Positions 36,809 to 46,502 of a stretch of 64,000 nucleotides of DNA are shown in pieces. The position numbers were made by a program, and so were the translations under genes. The notes under the pieces are model-generated. The model saw only the letters and a list, made by a program, of their open reading frames with translations. It made no database searches and was not told where the DNA came from. This stretch comes from Candidatus Dechloromonas phosphorivorans (GTDB lineage Bacteria; Pseudomonadota; Gammaproteobacteria; Burkholderiales; Rhodocyclaceae). Location: assembly GCA_016721185.1 (NCBI GenBank), contig JADKIP010000005.1:124001-188000 (forward strand). Reading direction: 5' to 3'. The number at the start of each line of letters is the position of its first letter. Within the stretch, counting starts at the first letter, position 1.

Positions 36809-36887
36809 GGCCTGCCATCCAGGCCGGGACGTTTTACACCCACTTGCCATCCCGTCAATCGACAAAGCGGCTAAAGAGGAGATCGTC
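36809..36887 (+). promoter_or_regulatory. Structured RNA leader, copy C
   Basis: P1 is GGCCT-GCCATCC-AGGCC at 36809-36825: the fifth pair is T-A here and C-G in copies A and B, a compensatory change. TTTTACACCCACTTG follows, then an outer GCC / GGC stem around GTC-AATC-GAC, and TAAAGAGGAG before ATG 36888. Confidence 0.75.
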
Positions 36888-37085
36888 ATGATCATTAAGC
36901 AAAATAAGCAGTACGAACTTCACGCAACGCTGCAACGTTATAACGACCAGCATTCATTGACGCTGAGTCAGCGATGGCCCAAGGCGCTCCGTCCTCACCA
37001 GCGGCAGATTCTGCAAGTGCTGCTCAGTGATGCTGAACTGGCGACGTTCGCTGAGTTTCTCGCGACGACGGGAGAAACGACATGA
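36888..37085 (+). CDS. Small hypothetical island protein
   Basis: A 65-residue protein (MIIKQNKQYELHATLQRY, RPHQRQILQVLLSDAELATF), not recognised. It begins directly behind leader C. Its stop overlaps the next start (ATGA), which makes it the first gene of a run of five. Confidence 0.7.
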   Translation: MIIKQNKQYELHATLQRYNDQHSLTLSQRWPKALRPHQRQILQVLLSDAELATFAEFLATTGETT

Positions 37086-37726
37086 ACCGTCGTGACTTTC
37101 TGAAATCTCTCGCCGCCATTGGTGGTGCCATTGCCATTCCGTTTGATGCCATTGCCACTGCACCCGACCTAGTGATCAACCAGGCTTGGCAAGCCGCAAT
37201 TCAAGCGCCGGTGACATTCTATGTGAACGAATATGGCGCGATCAGCACCGAGGCTGACCCCTATGCGTCGACCACCCGTCTGGCGCTGCTTGAACTTGAA
37301 GAGGTCTTTGATATCCGGATGCTGATCAGTCTCGCTCTCGAGGAGTGGCGTGTTGCCAACCTCATCGAGGAGGCCATGGCCGATGATGAAGCAGCCGATC
37401 CGGAGGGCGACTGGCAAGTCTGGCTGGCGCAGGCGGACAGCAATACGGTCGACGACCTGATCAGCGAAACGAACGACTGGTTAGACGGCGAACCCGATGA
37501 GCGGGACTGGGAAAAGGCCAACCATCGCGGTTACTCTGGCCGCGGTGCGGCACTGTCCTATTTCCGTGACTGTTTTGAGGATAACGATTTGCTCGATATC
37601 GTCATTGTCGAAGGCGACTGTCCGGGCAGCAGCTATTTCGCGGCTGAATTGCGGATGAGTCTGCCTGAGGCGAACGCGCTGGTTGAGGAGCATGGCATCC
37701 CGATCCGGTTTGAATGGGAGGCCTGA
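37082..37726 (+). CDS. Hypothetical protein with a Tat-like N-terminus
   Basis: A 214-residue acidic protein. The start MNRRDFLKSLAAIGGAIAI matches the twin-arginine export signal (RRxFLK followed by a hydrophobic stretch and Ala-rich end near TAPD). The mature part is very rich in Asp and Glu and unrecognised. Export of a folded protein would be unusual among island maintenance genes. A chance match of the first 20 residues cannot be excluded, but the RRDFLK core is exact. Confidence 0.72.
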   Translation: MNRRDFLKSLAAIGGAIAIPFDAIATAPDLVINQAWQAAIQAPVTFYVNEYGAISTEADPYASTTRLALLELEEVFDIRMLISLALEEWRVANLIEEAMADDEAADPEGDWQVWLAQADSNTVDDLISETNDWLDGEPDERDWEKANHRGYSGRGAALSYFRDCFEDNDLLDIVIVEGDCPGSSYFAAELRMSLPEANALVEEHGIPIRFEWEA

Positions 37727-37728
37727 TC

Positions 37729-38346
37729 ATGGAAATCGACCTGAAGTTCAGGCCTGCTGGTTATTTTTGGCCACTCAGCCTGGCGACGCACTTGTTGTCG
37801 CGTGTCAAGGGTGCCGAGCGTCAGCGGCAGATTCGCCAACTCATTGCACAAGGCAAATTAAACGAGGTGGATGCCTGGCTCGCTGCCGAATCGTTAAGTG
37901 ATGCGAGCAGAGTTCAACTCGGCCGTTGCCACCCCTCGCTGATGGGTGGTGAGTATCTGCCTGACTTGCGTTTGAACGAGGTCGAGATTGCACGCATCAG
38001 CCTTCTTTCGGTGACCGGGGATGTCATCAGTGTGCGCGCCACCCAGGGCAAGCGACGCATCTATTATCGCATCGTCGATGAGTATGAGGGTGATTCGGTG
38101 CCCGAGCATTCCCGACGGACGTCGATCAAGCCTTTGACCTTGAGCCAGCTCGAACGCTTTATCGAGCGTGCAAGCGCAGGCATGGATATTATTTATTTCA
38201 ACTGGAGTCATGGCGAGGAGATTGACTCACTTCCCGCTTTTCTGACGGCGACATCGCCGTTCTATCCCGAGCTGGAGGCGCTCTACCAGCTACGCATTGC
38301 GACATGGATTGCTTCAGAAAAACAATTTTACGATGATGAGTTTTGA
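37729..38346 (+). CDS. Hypothetical island protein
   Basis: A 205-residue protein, not recognised. It has a basic helical first third (LATHLLSRVKGAERQRQIRQL), a strand-rich middle (VISVRATQGKRRIYYRIVDE) and an acidic end (EKQFYDDEF). It starts at ATG 37729, two bases after the upstream stop, so it is cotranscribed. Confidence 0.72.
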   Translation: MEIDLKFRPAGYFWPLSLATHLLSRVKGAERQRQIRQLIAQGKLNEVDAWLAAESLSDASRVQLGRCHPSLMGGEYLPDLRLNEVEIARISLLSVTGDVISVRATQGKRRIYYRIVDEYEGDSVPEHSRRTSIKPLTLSQLERFIERASAGMDIIYFNWSHGEEIDSLPAFLTATSPFYPELEALYQLRIATWIASEKQFYDDEF

Positions 38347-38348
38347 GC

Positions 38349-38657
38349 ATGCACGCGCTTGAAATTATTACCCGGCTGAACGGCGAGACGCAAAGAGCAC
38401 CCCACCCGTTGCACTTGCATCCGCGGATCTATGCGCTGCGCCGGCTTATCCGAGGAATGGAGTTTGGCAGCGAATATGTTTCACGTCTTTACAGCGCACT
38501 CTACAAATACGCCGATCAGATCGTCGAACGCCCGCACTACAAAGCAGACGAAGGATGGGATGACTTTGAAACGCTTCAGCAGGTGACGCTCAGAGATTGG
38601 ATGGAAACGTCGATCTGTCGATTGGCTGGTCGCAGCATAGGGAATGAGGAGGAATAA
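38349..38657 (+). CDS. Hypothetical island protein
   Basis: A 102-residue protein, not recognised (LHPRIYALRRLIRGMEFGS, YSALYKYADQIVERPHYK). The ATG at 38349 lies 2 bases after the previous stop; an in-frame TTG at 38343 overlaps that stop and could be used instead. Confidence 0.68.
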   Translation: MHALEIITRLNGETQRAPHPLHLHPRIYALRRLIRGMEFGSEYVSRLYSALYKYADQIVERPHYKADEGWDDFETLQQVTLRDWMETSICRLAGRSIGNEEE

Positions 38658-38659
38658 TC

Positions 38660-38923
38660 ATGGTGTATAAGAAAAATGTGAATCTTGCTGATATCGCCCC
38701 AAACCACCCGTTTGCTCACGACTGCATTGTCATCGGCGGTTACCTTCCATCATGGAGCATCCAACAGCAATTACCCCGGGGTGGAAGTCACGGCGTCAAT
38801 GGCTGGGTCAGTTGGGGATATGAGCGCCATGACGTGCATGTCAGCGCGAGAAAATGGAAGCGCATCCTTGCCGGCGAGCCGGTCATGGTCAAATCGATCG
38901 GCTGGTACGAAGGAAAAGATTGA
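38660..38923 (+). CDS. Hypothetical island protein ending in tRNA-Phe half
   Basis: An 87-residue protein, not recognised (NLADIAPNHPFAHDCIVIGG, WGYERHDVHVSARKWKRIL). A good site GAGGAGGAATAATC precedes ATG 38660. Its last codon and stop fall in the tRNA-Phe half that starts at 38918, so the end of the gene was probably set by a past integration event. Confidence 0.7.
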   Translation: MVYKKNVNLADIAPNHPFAHDCIVIGGYLPSWSIQQQLPRGGSHGVNGWVSWGYERHDVHVSARKWKRILAGEPVMVKSIGWYEGKD

Positions 38924-38964
38924 AAATCCGCGTGTCCGTGGTTCGATTCCGCGATTGGCCACCA
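38918..38964 (+). repeat. 3' half of tRNA-Phe, likely attachment-site relic
   Basis: The stretch starts in the anticodon stem-loop (GATTGAAAATC, anticodon GAA), has a sound T arm (CGTGG-TTCGATT-CCGCG) and ends GGCCACCA. No 5' half exists upstream, where a coding region runs instead. Such halves are left when elements integrate into or excise from a tRNA-Phe gene. Confidence 0.82.
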
Positions 38965-38979
38965 AGTATTCAAGCACTT

Positions 38980-39011
38980 AGCCTCGGATAACCTCCGGGG
39001 CTATTTGCTTT
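38980..39011 (+). terminator. Terminator behind the tRNA-Phe half
   Basis: AGCCTCGG / CCGGGGCT stem followed by ATTTGCTTTTT. Just beyond are two copies of TTGTAACC (39021-39028, 39032-39039), like the repeats at 52553-52807. Confidence 0.75.
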
Positions 39012-39120
39012 TTGGGTCACTTGTAACCAGTTTGTAACCGGGTTTCATCAATGGATACTCTTTATTAGTCCTTGATTGACTCGTGATAACAACCGGAAGC
39101 GGCAGAAGTAAGCAGTAAAT

Positions 39121-39197
39121 GGAGTGGTAGTTCAGTTGGTTAGAATACCGGCCTGTCACGCCGGGGGTCGCGGGTTCGAGTCCCGTCCACTCCGCCA
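39121..39197 (+). tRNA. tRNA-Asp(GTC), island copy
   Basis: All arms are regular, anticodon loop CTGTCAC (GTC), with encoded CCA. The 77 bases are identical to the chromosomal tRNA-Asp at 60960-61036; flanks differ. Confidence 0.94.
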
Positions 39198-39207
39198 ACC
39201 TCAAGAA

Positions 39208-39283
39208 GCGGCAGTAGCTCAGTTGGTAGAGCAGTGCATTCGTAATGCGAATGTCACCAGTTCGACTCCGGTCATCGGCACCA
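39208..39283 (+). tRNA. tRNA-Thr(CGT), poorly paired acceptor
   Basis: D arm AGCTCAGTTGGTAGAGC, anticodon loop TTCGTAA (CGT) and CCA end are clear. The 5' strand GCGGCAG does not pair well with the 3' strand CATCGGC (about three mismatches) and the T stem has one mismatch. It may be a degraded or hybrid tRNA. Confidence 0.7.
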
Positions 39284-39289
39284 AATGAT

Positions 39290-39364
<75 letters not shown>

Positions 39365-39422
39365 CGCAGCATTCCGACCGATGATTGCTGACAGCAGCTA
39401 GTCAGGCAACTATCATCAATCC

Positions 39423-39623
39423 ATGCCCAAATGGACACCCGCCCCCGGCACACTCGCTACCTACGTCGGTAGAACGAAGGCACAGACACGCAATGTCATC
39501 GTGATTGCTGAAGCGGTCGCTGGTCGGATGATTGTCGAGGCCATCGGGAAAAAAGGCGCCAATGTCAGACTGACCGTTAAGCGGGATAGCTTGCGAGAGC
39601 CACAGCCGGATTTATTTGGGTGA
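39423..39623 (+). CDS. Small hypothetical protein
   Basis: A 66-residue basic protein (RTKAQTRNVIVIAEAVAGR, VRLTVKRDSLREPQPDLFG), not recognised. It ends with a GTGA overlap with the next gene, which supports both as real. Confidence 0.6.
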   Translation: MPKWTPAPGTLATYVGRTKAQTRNVIVIAEAVAGRMIVEAIGKKGANVRLTVKRDSLREPQPDLFG

Positions 39624-39886
39624 GCCAAATGCTTACTGACGACAATGACCGCTATCAACGTGTGTTGCACAGGATGCACATTGCCACTGAGCGTAAGCAG
39701 CCTTGGTGGGGCCTTTGCCCCATCCGAACAAAGCTGCGGTTTCAGGAAGCGATACGCATCTCGATGGATGAGCGAGAAAGAATCGTAAGCGAATTACAAG
39801 ATGACCGGCGGCATTGGTATCTGACATGGTTGTTCTCGCGCCAACCATCAGAGCGCGTTCAGTTGCCTGATTGGCTGGTGGGCTAA
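39620..39886 (+). CDS. Small hypothetical protein
   Basis: An 88-residue Arg/Trp-rich protein (RKQPWWGLCPIRTKLRFQE, DDRRHWYLTWLFSRQPSER), not recognised. GTG start inside the stop of the gene before. Confidence 0.55.
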   Translation: MSQMLTDDNDRYQRVLHRMHIATERKQPWWGLCPIRTKLRFQEAIRISMDERERIVSELQDDRRHWYLTWLFSRQPSERVQLPDWLVG

Positions 39887-40986
39887 TTCCCCGAGGCAAA
39901 CGTCATTAAATAATGCGCTATTTGTAGTCACTGGCGGCGATAGGCACCCTGCCTACCTAGTCGGCCCTGCAAAACGCCATGAACGCCCATAGGTAGAAGG
40001 TTTTCACCGGAAATCTTCGCCAAGAAATCCCCGAGAAATTAAAATAATACCCATGGAAACCTGAGAGAAATTGAGGGAAGTTCTGATGGCCACCGACGAC
40101 TTTTTCCGCGCCCGACTCGATCAAATGATTGATCTCCGCCATCCCTTGGTGGTGCTCGCCGGTCGGTTGCCGTGGGGCCGGATCGAAGCCGCATTGGCGC
40201 CGGCCTTTGTCCGCAATAATCGGGCAGGCCAGGTGATGCCAGGCAGCGACCTGTTCGGAACGACGCTTGAAATTGCCGGTGCTGGCGTCAGTGCCGCCGG
40301 GCGGCCGCGTTTGCCAATCCGGCTGATGGCGGCGCTGCTCTACCTCAAGCACGCCTTCAACCTGAGTGACGAAGAACTGGTCGCCCGCTGGTCGGAGAAC
40401 GTGGTGTGGCAATACTTCAGTGGTCTGGCGTACTACACGCCAAACTTTCCCTGCGACGCTACCCAAATTGGCCGCTTTCGCGCAGCCATCGGCGAAGCCG
40501 GGGTGGAAGAACTGCTCAAAGCAACCATCGACACGGCAGTGCAGACCAAAGCCGTGCGTCCGGCGGAGTTTGAACGAGTCATCGTCGATACCACCGTCCA
40601 GGAAAAGGCCATCGCCCATCCGGTCGATAGCCGCCTGCTGGAGATCGCCCGGGCCAAGGTCGTGCAAGTCGCGAAGCGCGTTGGGATCAGCTTGAAACAG
40701 ACCTTCGTCCAGGAGGGCAAGGAACTGCGCCGCAAGGCCGGCGGCTACGCCCATGCCAAGCAGTTCAAGCGCCTGCGCCGCACCGTCAAACGCCAGCGCA
40801 CGATCCTTGGCATCGTGCTGCGCGAAATCGGTCGCAAATTGGCAACCGCGAGCAGCGAATCGCCGAGCGCGATCGCCCACTTGAACACCTTGCTCGAACG
40901 CGCCGAGCGCATCCGCAAACAACAACCGAAGGACAAGAACAAGCTTTACGCCCTGCATGCACCGGAAGTCGAGTGCATCGGCAAGG

Positions 40987-43186
40987 TGCGACGTGAAGTC
41001 GCTTACATCATTGTCTCGCCCACTCACAAGGCTGGTGACGAGACCGGCCGTTCCGTCGGCCGTAGCCTACCTGTGCATGCGTCGCTGGCAACGGCGTCGT
41101 GTGAAGCCACGGGGACAACGTATTGGATCTTTAGATCACGGCGCTCTCTGCGAAGAAGCGACGTCACCTGCGAGCATCAACGCGGATGGAATGCAAGGCT
41201 GAGTGGCATGGTTAACGCAAGTGAACTGCTACAGGCATCGTTATGCATGACAAGCCAAAGATGCTGACAGGCTTGAACCAAAACGGTAAGTGGTCGGCTG
41301 CCCCCTCCTTTACCATGGGGCACACGGACAAGAAGGCCACCGGTATACAGGCAGAACCTACCCCACGCGTTGTGATGAATGCGGAACACGGTAAGCCCGA
41401 CGTGCCGCCGGCAACGGCAGGCCAACCGCAAGGAAAGCTGATGGCGCAGCGGGTAAAGGATTGCGGGAAAGCCAAGGCTGTTCGGTAATAGAGCAGATAC
41501 GGGCAACCTTGCCCGGCGCGAAAGCGAGCCGACTTCCGCAAGGTCTTTCATGGCAACAGACTCTGAGAAACCGAGCATCGGAGGAAAGCAGATGACGGTG
41601 TGGGTTCGCCTGGCGAAAGTCAAAGGACTTCCACTGGTGCGCCTCCGGCCGACCCCAGTCCTTGGAACCGGATTGATTGGAACCACGCGACCGACGAGGT
41701 TGCACGGCTGCAGAGACGCATTGCCAAGGCAACACAGGTTGGCCGGTGGAACAAGGTGAAATCCCTGCAACGCCTGCTAACCCGCTCGTACAGCGGCAAA
41801 TGTCTAGCCGTCAAACGAGTGACGGAGAATGCTGGCAAACGAACAGCAGGTGTAGACGGACGAATCTGGGCAACCCCGATGTCCAGATTCACTGCCATTC
41901 AATCATTGAAACACCGGGGCTATCGGCCGCTACCGCTGCGGCGCGTGTTTATCCCGAAAAGCAATGGAAAGGAACGACCTCTGGGCATTCCCACCATGCA
42001 TGACAGGGCGATGCAAGCGTTATGGCAAATGGCGCTGATTCCTGTGGCAGAGACCACGGCCGACCTGAACTCACACGGCTTTCGGCCAAAGCGTTCAACG
42101 GCCGATGCCATCGAGCAATGTTTTTGTGCGCTGGCAAAGCGTGACTCGGCTCAGTGGGTGCTTGAGGGTGATATCCGTGGATGCTTCGACAACATCTGCC
42201 ACGAGTGGTTGTTGGCGAACATCCCGATGGATAAGGTCATTCTGCGTAAATGGTTGAAAGCGGGGTTCGTCGACAAAGGGGCTCAGTTTCCGACAGAAGC
42301 TGGAACGCCACAAGGCGGAATAGTTTCTCCAGTGTTGGCCAACATGACACTGGACGGACTGGAACGTGCGGTCAGCGAAGCTCTTGGGCCGACCAAGAAT
42401 GCACGACAGCCCGCGAAAGCGCACGTCATCCGTTACGCGGATGACTTTGTGGTGACGGCAGCGAATCAGCGATTGCTGGAGCAGAACGTAAAACCGGCCG
42501 TGGAGGCATTTCTCTCGGTTCGGGGTCTGCAACTGGCACCTGAAAAGACGTTGATCACACACATTTCCAAGGGGTTTGATTTCCTTGGTCAAAATGTGCA
42601 AAGTACGGGAACAAGCTGCTGATCAAACCGGCTCGCAAGAGCCAACAGGCAATATTGAACAAGGTTGCGGATGTGCTGAAATCAAACAGGACCGCGACAC
42701 AGGCTCAAGTGATCATGGTACTCAATCCGATTCTGCGAGGATGGGCCATGTACCATCGACATGTCGTGGCGGCGGATATCTTCTCCCGGATCGATCATCT
42801 GATATGGGTCAAGGTATGGCGTTGGGCAAGACGCCGTCATCCGAACAAGGAATGCGCTGGATCAAGGCGCGCTACTTTGAAGCGCCACGGTATGCGCGAT
42901 TGGGTCTTTGCATGTGCAACAAAGCCAGCTGAGTTGGCCTATCGGCCTGTCCTCTTCCGGCTGGCTCAATTGCCCATCAAACGCCACACGAAAGTCTGTA
43001 GTCGAGCCAATCCATTTGATCCGGCATGGTCCTCATACTTTGAACAACGCGCCCATGCCATCTGACTCCGTTGTGACCTGCCCGGTCCAGAGATGGGCTG
43101 CTGAAAGGCTTGAGCCGTGTGCTGGGAAACTCGCCTGCACGGTTCTGAGGGGAGAGCACGCCGGTAACGGCGTGTTCTTACCCGAC
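40987..43186 (+). mobile_element. Group II intron with reverse transcriptase gene
   Basis: A 2200-nt intron in the sense strand of the IS5 transposase gene. The 5' end is GTGCGACGTGAAG and the 3' end TTACCCGAC. Domain V is a clear 34-nt hairpin at 43112-43145 (GAGCCGTGTGC, GGGAAACTC loop side, GCACGGTTC) with the common AGC triad; domain VI follows. Its encoded protein is frameshifted, so splicing would need help from another intron's maturase. Confidence 0.9.
41600..43065 (+). pseudogene. ltrA: Group II intron reverse transcriptase/maturase, frameshifted
   Basis: Reverse transcriptase with RT motifs RVFIPKSNGKERPLGIPT, EGDIRGCFDNI, GTPQGGIVSPVLANM and the catalytic VIRYADDFVV. Near 42600 the frame breaks after FDFLGQNV; one missing base restores KYGNKLLIKPARKS and the maturase part (VLNPILRGWAMYHRHVVA) plus the basic end to 43065. 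A further irregularity near 41594 (an extra TG) separates an ATG at 41550 from the GTG at 41600. Normal length when repaired. Confidence 0.9.
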
Positions 43187-43622
43187 GGTAAAGCACGCAA
43201 GCCCTATGAGTTTGGCGTCAAGGCCAGTATCGCCGTGACCCACCAGAGCGGCCTGATGGTCGGGGCAAGAACCTTTCCCGGCAACCCCTACGACGGTCAC
43301 ATTCTCTCGGCACAACTGGAGCAGACGCGCATCCTGCTGGAGGATGTCGGGCGCGAGCCCAAAGAAGTCGTGGTTGATCTGGGCTTTCGCGGTGTGGATC
43401 GTGACAATCCCCAGGTGGAGATCATTCACCGTGGCAAGTACAAGTCGCTGACCAAGCAACAACGCCGATGGCTCAAGCGACGACAGGCGGTAGAACCGGC
43501 GATTGGTCATCTCAAATCGGATCACCGGATGGATCGCTGCTGGCTCCGGGGGCAACTGGGTGATGCGCTGCACGCGGTGTTGTGTGCCACCGGCTACAAC
43601 CTGCGCTGGTTGCTGCGGGCCA

Positions 43623-45548
43623 CCCGAGTTCGACAGTTACTGACGCAAGTGTCTGAATTTATTAGAGGCTGTTTTAAAAAATGCCACTACAGCAAGGTGA
43701 GTTGCTCCGGTAATTGTGGTTTTGTGAGGCTCAAAGCGGCCAAGATGTTGGCCTGCTCGGTGCTGGTGGTCGATAGCCCGGCGTTAGGCTGCGTCCCGTT
43801 CAGGGTAATGCGGTGATGCTGGATGCGACGTAGTTGGGCCAGTGCTTTTTCTGGCGAGGTCTTTGCGTCGGCGGCGCGCAGGCGCTGGCGCATGACCCGG
43901 TACAGAATGAGCGCGATGAAGCAGATTGAGGCATGCGCTTTGATTCGGTTGGGCAACCGATGATAGACGGGGCCGATCTCGATCTCTGACTTCAGGACGC
44001 GGAATCCACGCTCGATATCGGCAAGCGATTTGTAACGACGGACCAGATCGATCGGGCTCAGATCCTGGGTGTTGGTGATCAGCATCAGTTTGCCGTCCAT
44101 CAGTTGGGCCTGCTGCAAGGCCTGATCGTCAATGCGGTAAGTGAATTGCTCGCTCTTTAAATCAACCTGGATGATCCGCGTCAAATGTGCCTCGCAGACA
44201 GCGCGGTAGAACTTGGCGCGTACGCCGCCATCTGACAGCTTGCGGCCGCGATAGCGCTTGCCGGTGTCCTGTTCATCCAGCTTGCCGACCCATTGCGTGG
44301 CTTGTTGTTCGAGCGTGGCAATCGTTTCAGCGCGTGCCGCCGTTTGAGCGGCGGCGGTATTGGGGTTGTGAGCGACGATCAGTCGCAAGTCATTCCACAG
44401 GGTTTCGCCCTGCGTTTCGTCCTTGGCTTGGGCAAAGAGCGCGGCGTGCAGCGGTGCCACCGCGTCGGCTACCTCACTGTAGCGGCGCCCCGGCACCGCC
44501 AGGATGAATTCGAGTGGCGTTCCGCACGGCAGCGTGATGGCCTGTAGCTCACTCAGATTGTCCTGCGATAACAAGCCTCGATCGGCGACCACGATCATGC
44601 GCTTGACCGCGAAGCAGCTCACCAGCTTCTCGATCGTCGGCTAGAGCGTCGTGACTTCCGCGGTATTGCCGTCAAACACCTCGTGATACAGCGGTAGCCC
44701 GTCCGCCGTTTGCACGACACCGAGCATGAATTGCCGTGCAATCAGGCCTTCCTTGCTCATGCCGAACTTGCGGATATCCTGCGCTTGTTCCGACAGCCCT
44801 GCCGCACGGATCGTCGTCATGTCATAGAACACCACCGACATATCCTGATCCACCAACGGTCGTAACAGTCCGCCACGGTCTGTTCGACGGCCTCATGCTG
44901 ATCAAGCAGCGCATCCATGGCGCGCAGCAGTTGGTGATGGCTAACGGCCTTCAATGCCAAGCCGGGCAGTGTCACCGTTTCCAGCCAGCGCAGCACGCCC
45001 AGTTTGGATTCAGGATCACACAAGCGGTTGAACACCATGATGCGCAGCAACGCCTCGACATCAATCTCGTGGCGAGTACGACGAAAGACGCGCTGTAGCT
45101 GATCGAAGCCCAGTTCGTGCCACAGTTCCGTCAGCGCCCAGACGTCACCGAACGCACGAGCGGATTCAAAGACGATAGCCGGTGGTGCATTGACGGTGAC
45201 CGGTTTGCCGGTGGCCCGGGCCAGGCCAGCGATCACTTGATCGAGCTGGCCGTCCAGCTGATCAAGCCGGCCCAGCGTAGCGACGGTGCGCTGCTTGGGT
45301 TTGCCGTGCTCATCACGGTAGGCCTCGACGAGTTGCAGGTAACGGCGTGAGCCGGACGAAGTGACTTTGACAAACATGCCGTTACTATACAACTCAAAAA
45401 AGTGACGTCAAATATTGCTTTTATTCATCTCTAAAATCACAAACGTGCCATTACAAAAACTTCTCAAAATTCGGCTTGAAACCCGCTTAAACGTTGAGGG
45501 CATGGGGTGAAAAATGGCTGTTTTTAGACGCAAACTGTCGAACCCGGG
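43623..45548 (-). mobile_element. IS1634-type insertion sequence
   Basis: Ends CCCGAGTTCGACAGTT at 43623 and AACTGTCGAACCCGGG at 45548 are inverted repeats. A 6-bp duplication GGGCCA flanks it (43617-43622, 45549-45554). Length 1926 bp. It lies in the 3' end of the IS5 transposase gene, opposite in strand. Confidence 0.9.
43687..45392 (-). pseudogene. IS1634/IS4-type transposase, one frameshift and one stop
   Basis: The N-terminal part (45392-44860) reads GSRRYLQLVEAYRDEHGK and VFNRLCDPESKLGVLRWL. Near 44870 the frame slips; the next part reads VDQDMSVVFYDMTT and GVVQTADGLPLYHEVFDGN. A TAG at 44641 then interrupts EVTTL|PTIEKL before MIVVADRGLLSQ, IDLVRRYKSLADIERGFRVLKS and the end at 43687. 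All catalytic regions exist but cannot be made as one chain. Confidence 0.88.
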
Positions 45549-45703
45549 GGGCCATGCTCCGTCTGGGCCTGAAGGCCACTTTTTTGCGCCCGGTTTTACG
45601 GGAACTTATTGCGCTGCTCAATGGCGGTCATGCTCAATCCAACTCGCTCAACCAGAATTTCCGCTTGGCCGGAATGCTCAGATGAATTTTGCAGGGCCGA
45701 CTA

Positions 45704-46502
45704 CCTATCACAATGAATCACCGTCTTCTGTGCAGAGCAAGGCTACGGGCGATGACTCAAACGCCCCGCTGGGAACATTGCAACCTGCTGACGCATCTTC
45801 CGATGCCGCTACAGTCGCTCAACCAACCACGGGGCGCAACTCAGTGTAGCCACAAAAGAAAACTCCAGCAATTGAGCCCGGCCGCTAGGCAACCGGACTC
45901 TGCTGACGTTAAATCCCCGAAGGGCTGAACTTTCTTCGACCCCAGGACAACCGTTCCTGCCTGACGTGGTTCAGAAAGTCTGGCGCTCTCAGAAGGCTCA
46001 CAGTTTACCGAGGGCAGAAGCCTTGGGCCGTGAGCCTTCCTTGAAACGCTGACATTGACCTGAAGGCATTGATAGCCAGCGAGTTTGTCAGTTGCTACAA
46101 GTTGGACGGGAGCGAACCCACGTCTGCTATTACCGGAGAACAGCCCGCATTCGCTGGTCAATCTGAAAACAACTCCGGTCAGACGACCCCCAACGCTCGC
46201 GGCAATTGATGCCCTAAAATGGCTCACTCAGTCGGCTCCAATTGCCGACAGGAAACCATCAAAGAGCGGCACTACAAGGCCAGTGATTCCTATGGCCGCT
46301 CTGACCGGTGCGTCGATGAAGTCGACTTGTTACTATCAGTAAGCTACCCACGCCATTCTTCACAAATATGGAAGTTATATCCCTAGTTGCATATCCATTG
46401 CAGATACCCCGATTAGGGCAATCGCTGCCGCCGTACTCGTCGGCGTCACTGCGGCAGCAATCGCCATGCCCTGAGTAATCGATTCACTCGGTGTGTTGTA
46501 GT
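45704..46502. other. Noncoding or unrecognised stretch
   Basis: No convincing gene. A reading at 45705-45849 (ESPSSVQSKATGDDSNAPL) has no start and may be the tail of a gene cut by the IS5 insertion. The rest shows no strong repeat or known RNA. Confidence 0.4.

Larger units (their letters stand above)
40086..45685 (+). pseudogene. IS5-family transposase, split by a group II intron and an IS
   Basis: Three pieces join in frame: 40086-40986 (ATDDFFRARLDQMIDLRHP, PNFPCDATQIGRFRAAIGE, VIVDTTVQEKAIAHPVDSR), 43187-43622 (GKARKPYEFGVKASIAVTH, VVVDLGFRGVD, RRQAVEPAIGHLKSDHRMD) and 45555-45685 (LRLGLKATFLRPVLREL to AGMLR). The DDE residues are spread over the first two pieces. The first junction is CIGK|GKARK at the intron; the second is WLLRA|MLRLG at the IS1634-type element once one GGGCCA copy is removed. 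The gene was intact before these events. Confidence 0.92.
39960..45701 (+). mobile_element. IS5-family insertion sequence carrying two further insertions
   Basis: Ends GTCGGCCCTGCAAAA at 39960 and TTTTGCAGGGCCGAC at 45701 form inverted repeats, with a TA duplication outside (39958-39959, 45702-45703), as expected for this family. Removing the group II intron and the IS1634-type element leaves an element of about 1.6 kb with one transposase gene. Confidence 0.9.

Noticed and set aside
39957..41027. 356-codon open frame opposite the IS5 transposase
   Set aside because: Shadow of the real DDE transposase and crosses the element end.
41243..41488. 81-codon frame at the 5' part of the group II intron
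   Set aside because: It lies in intron RNA domains I-III; the encoded text resembles no protein.
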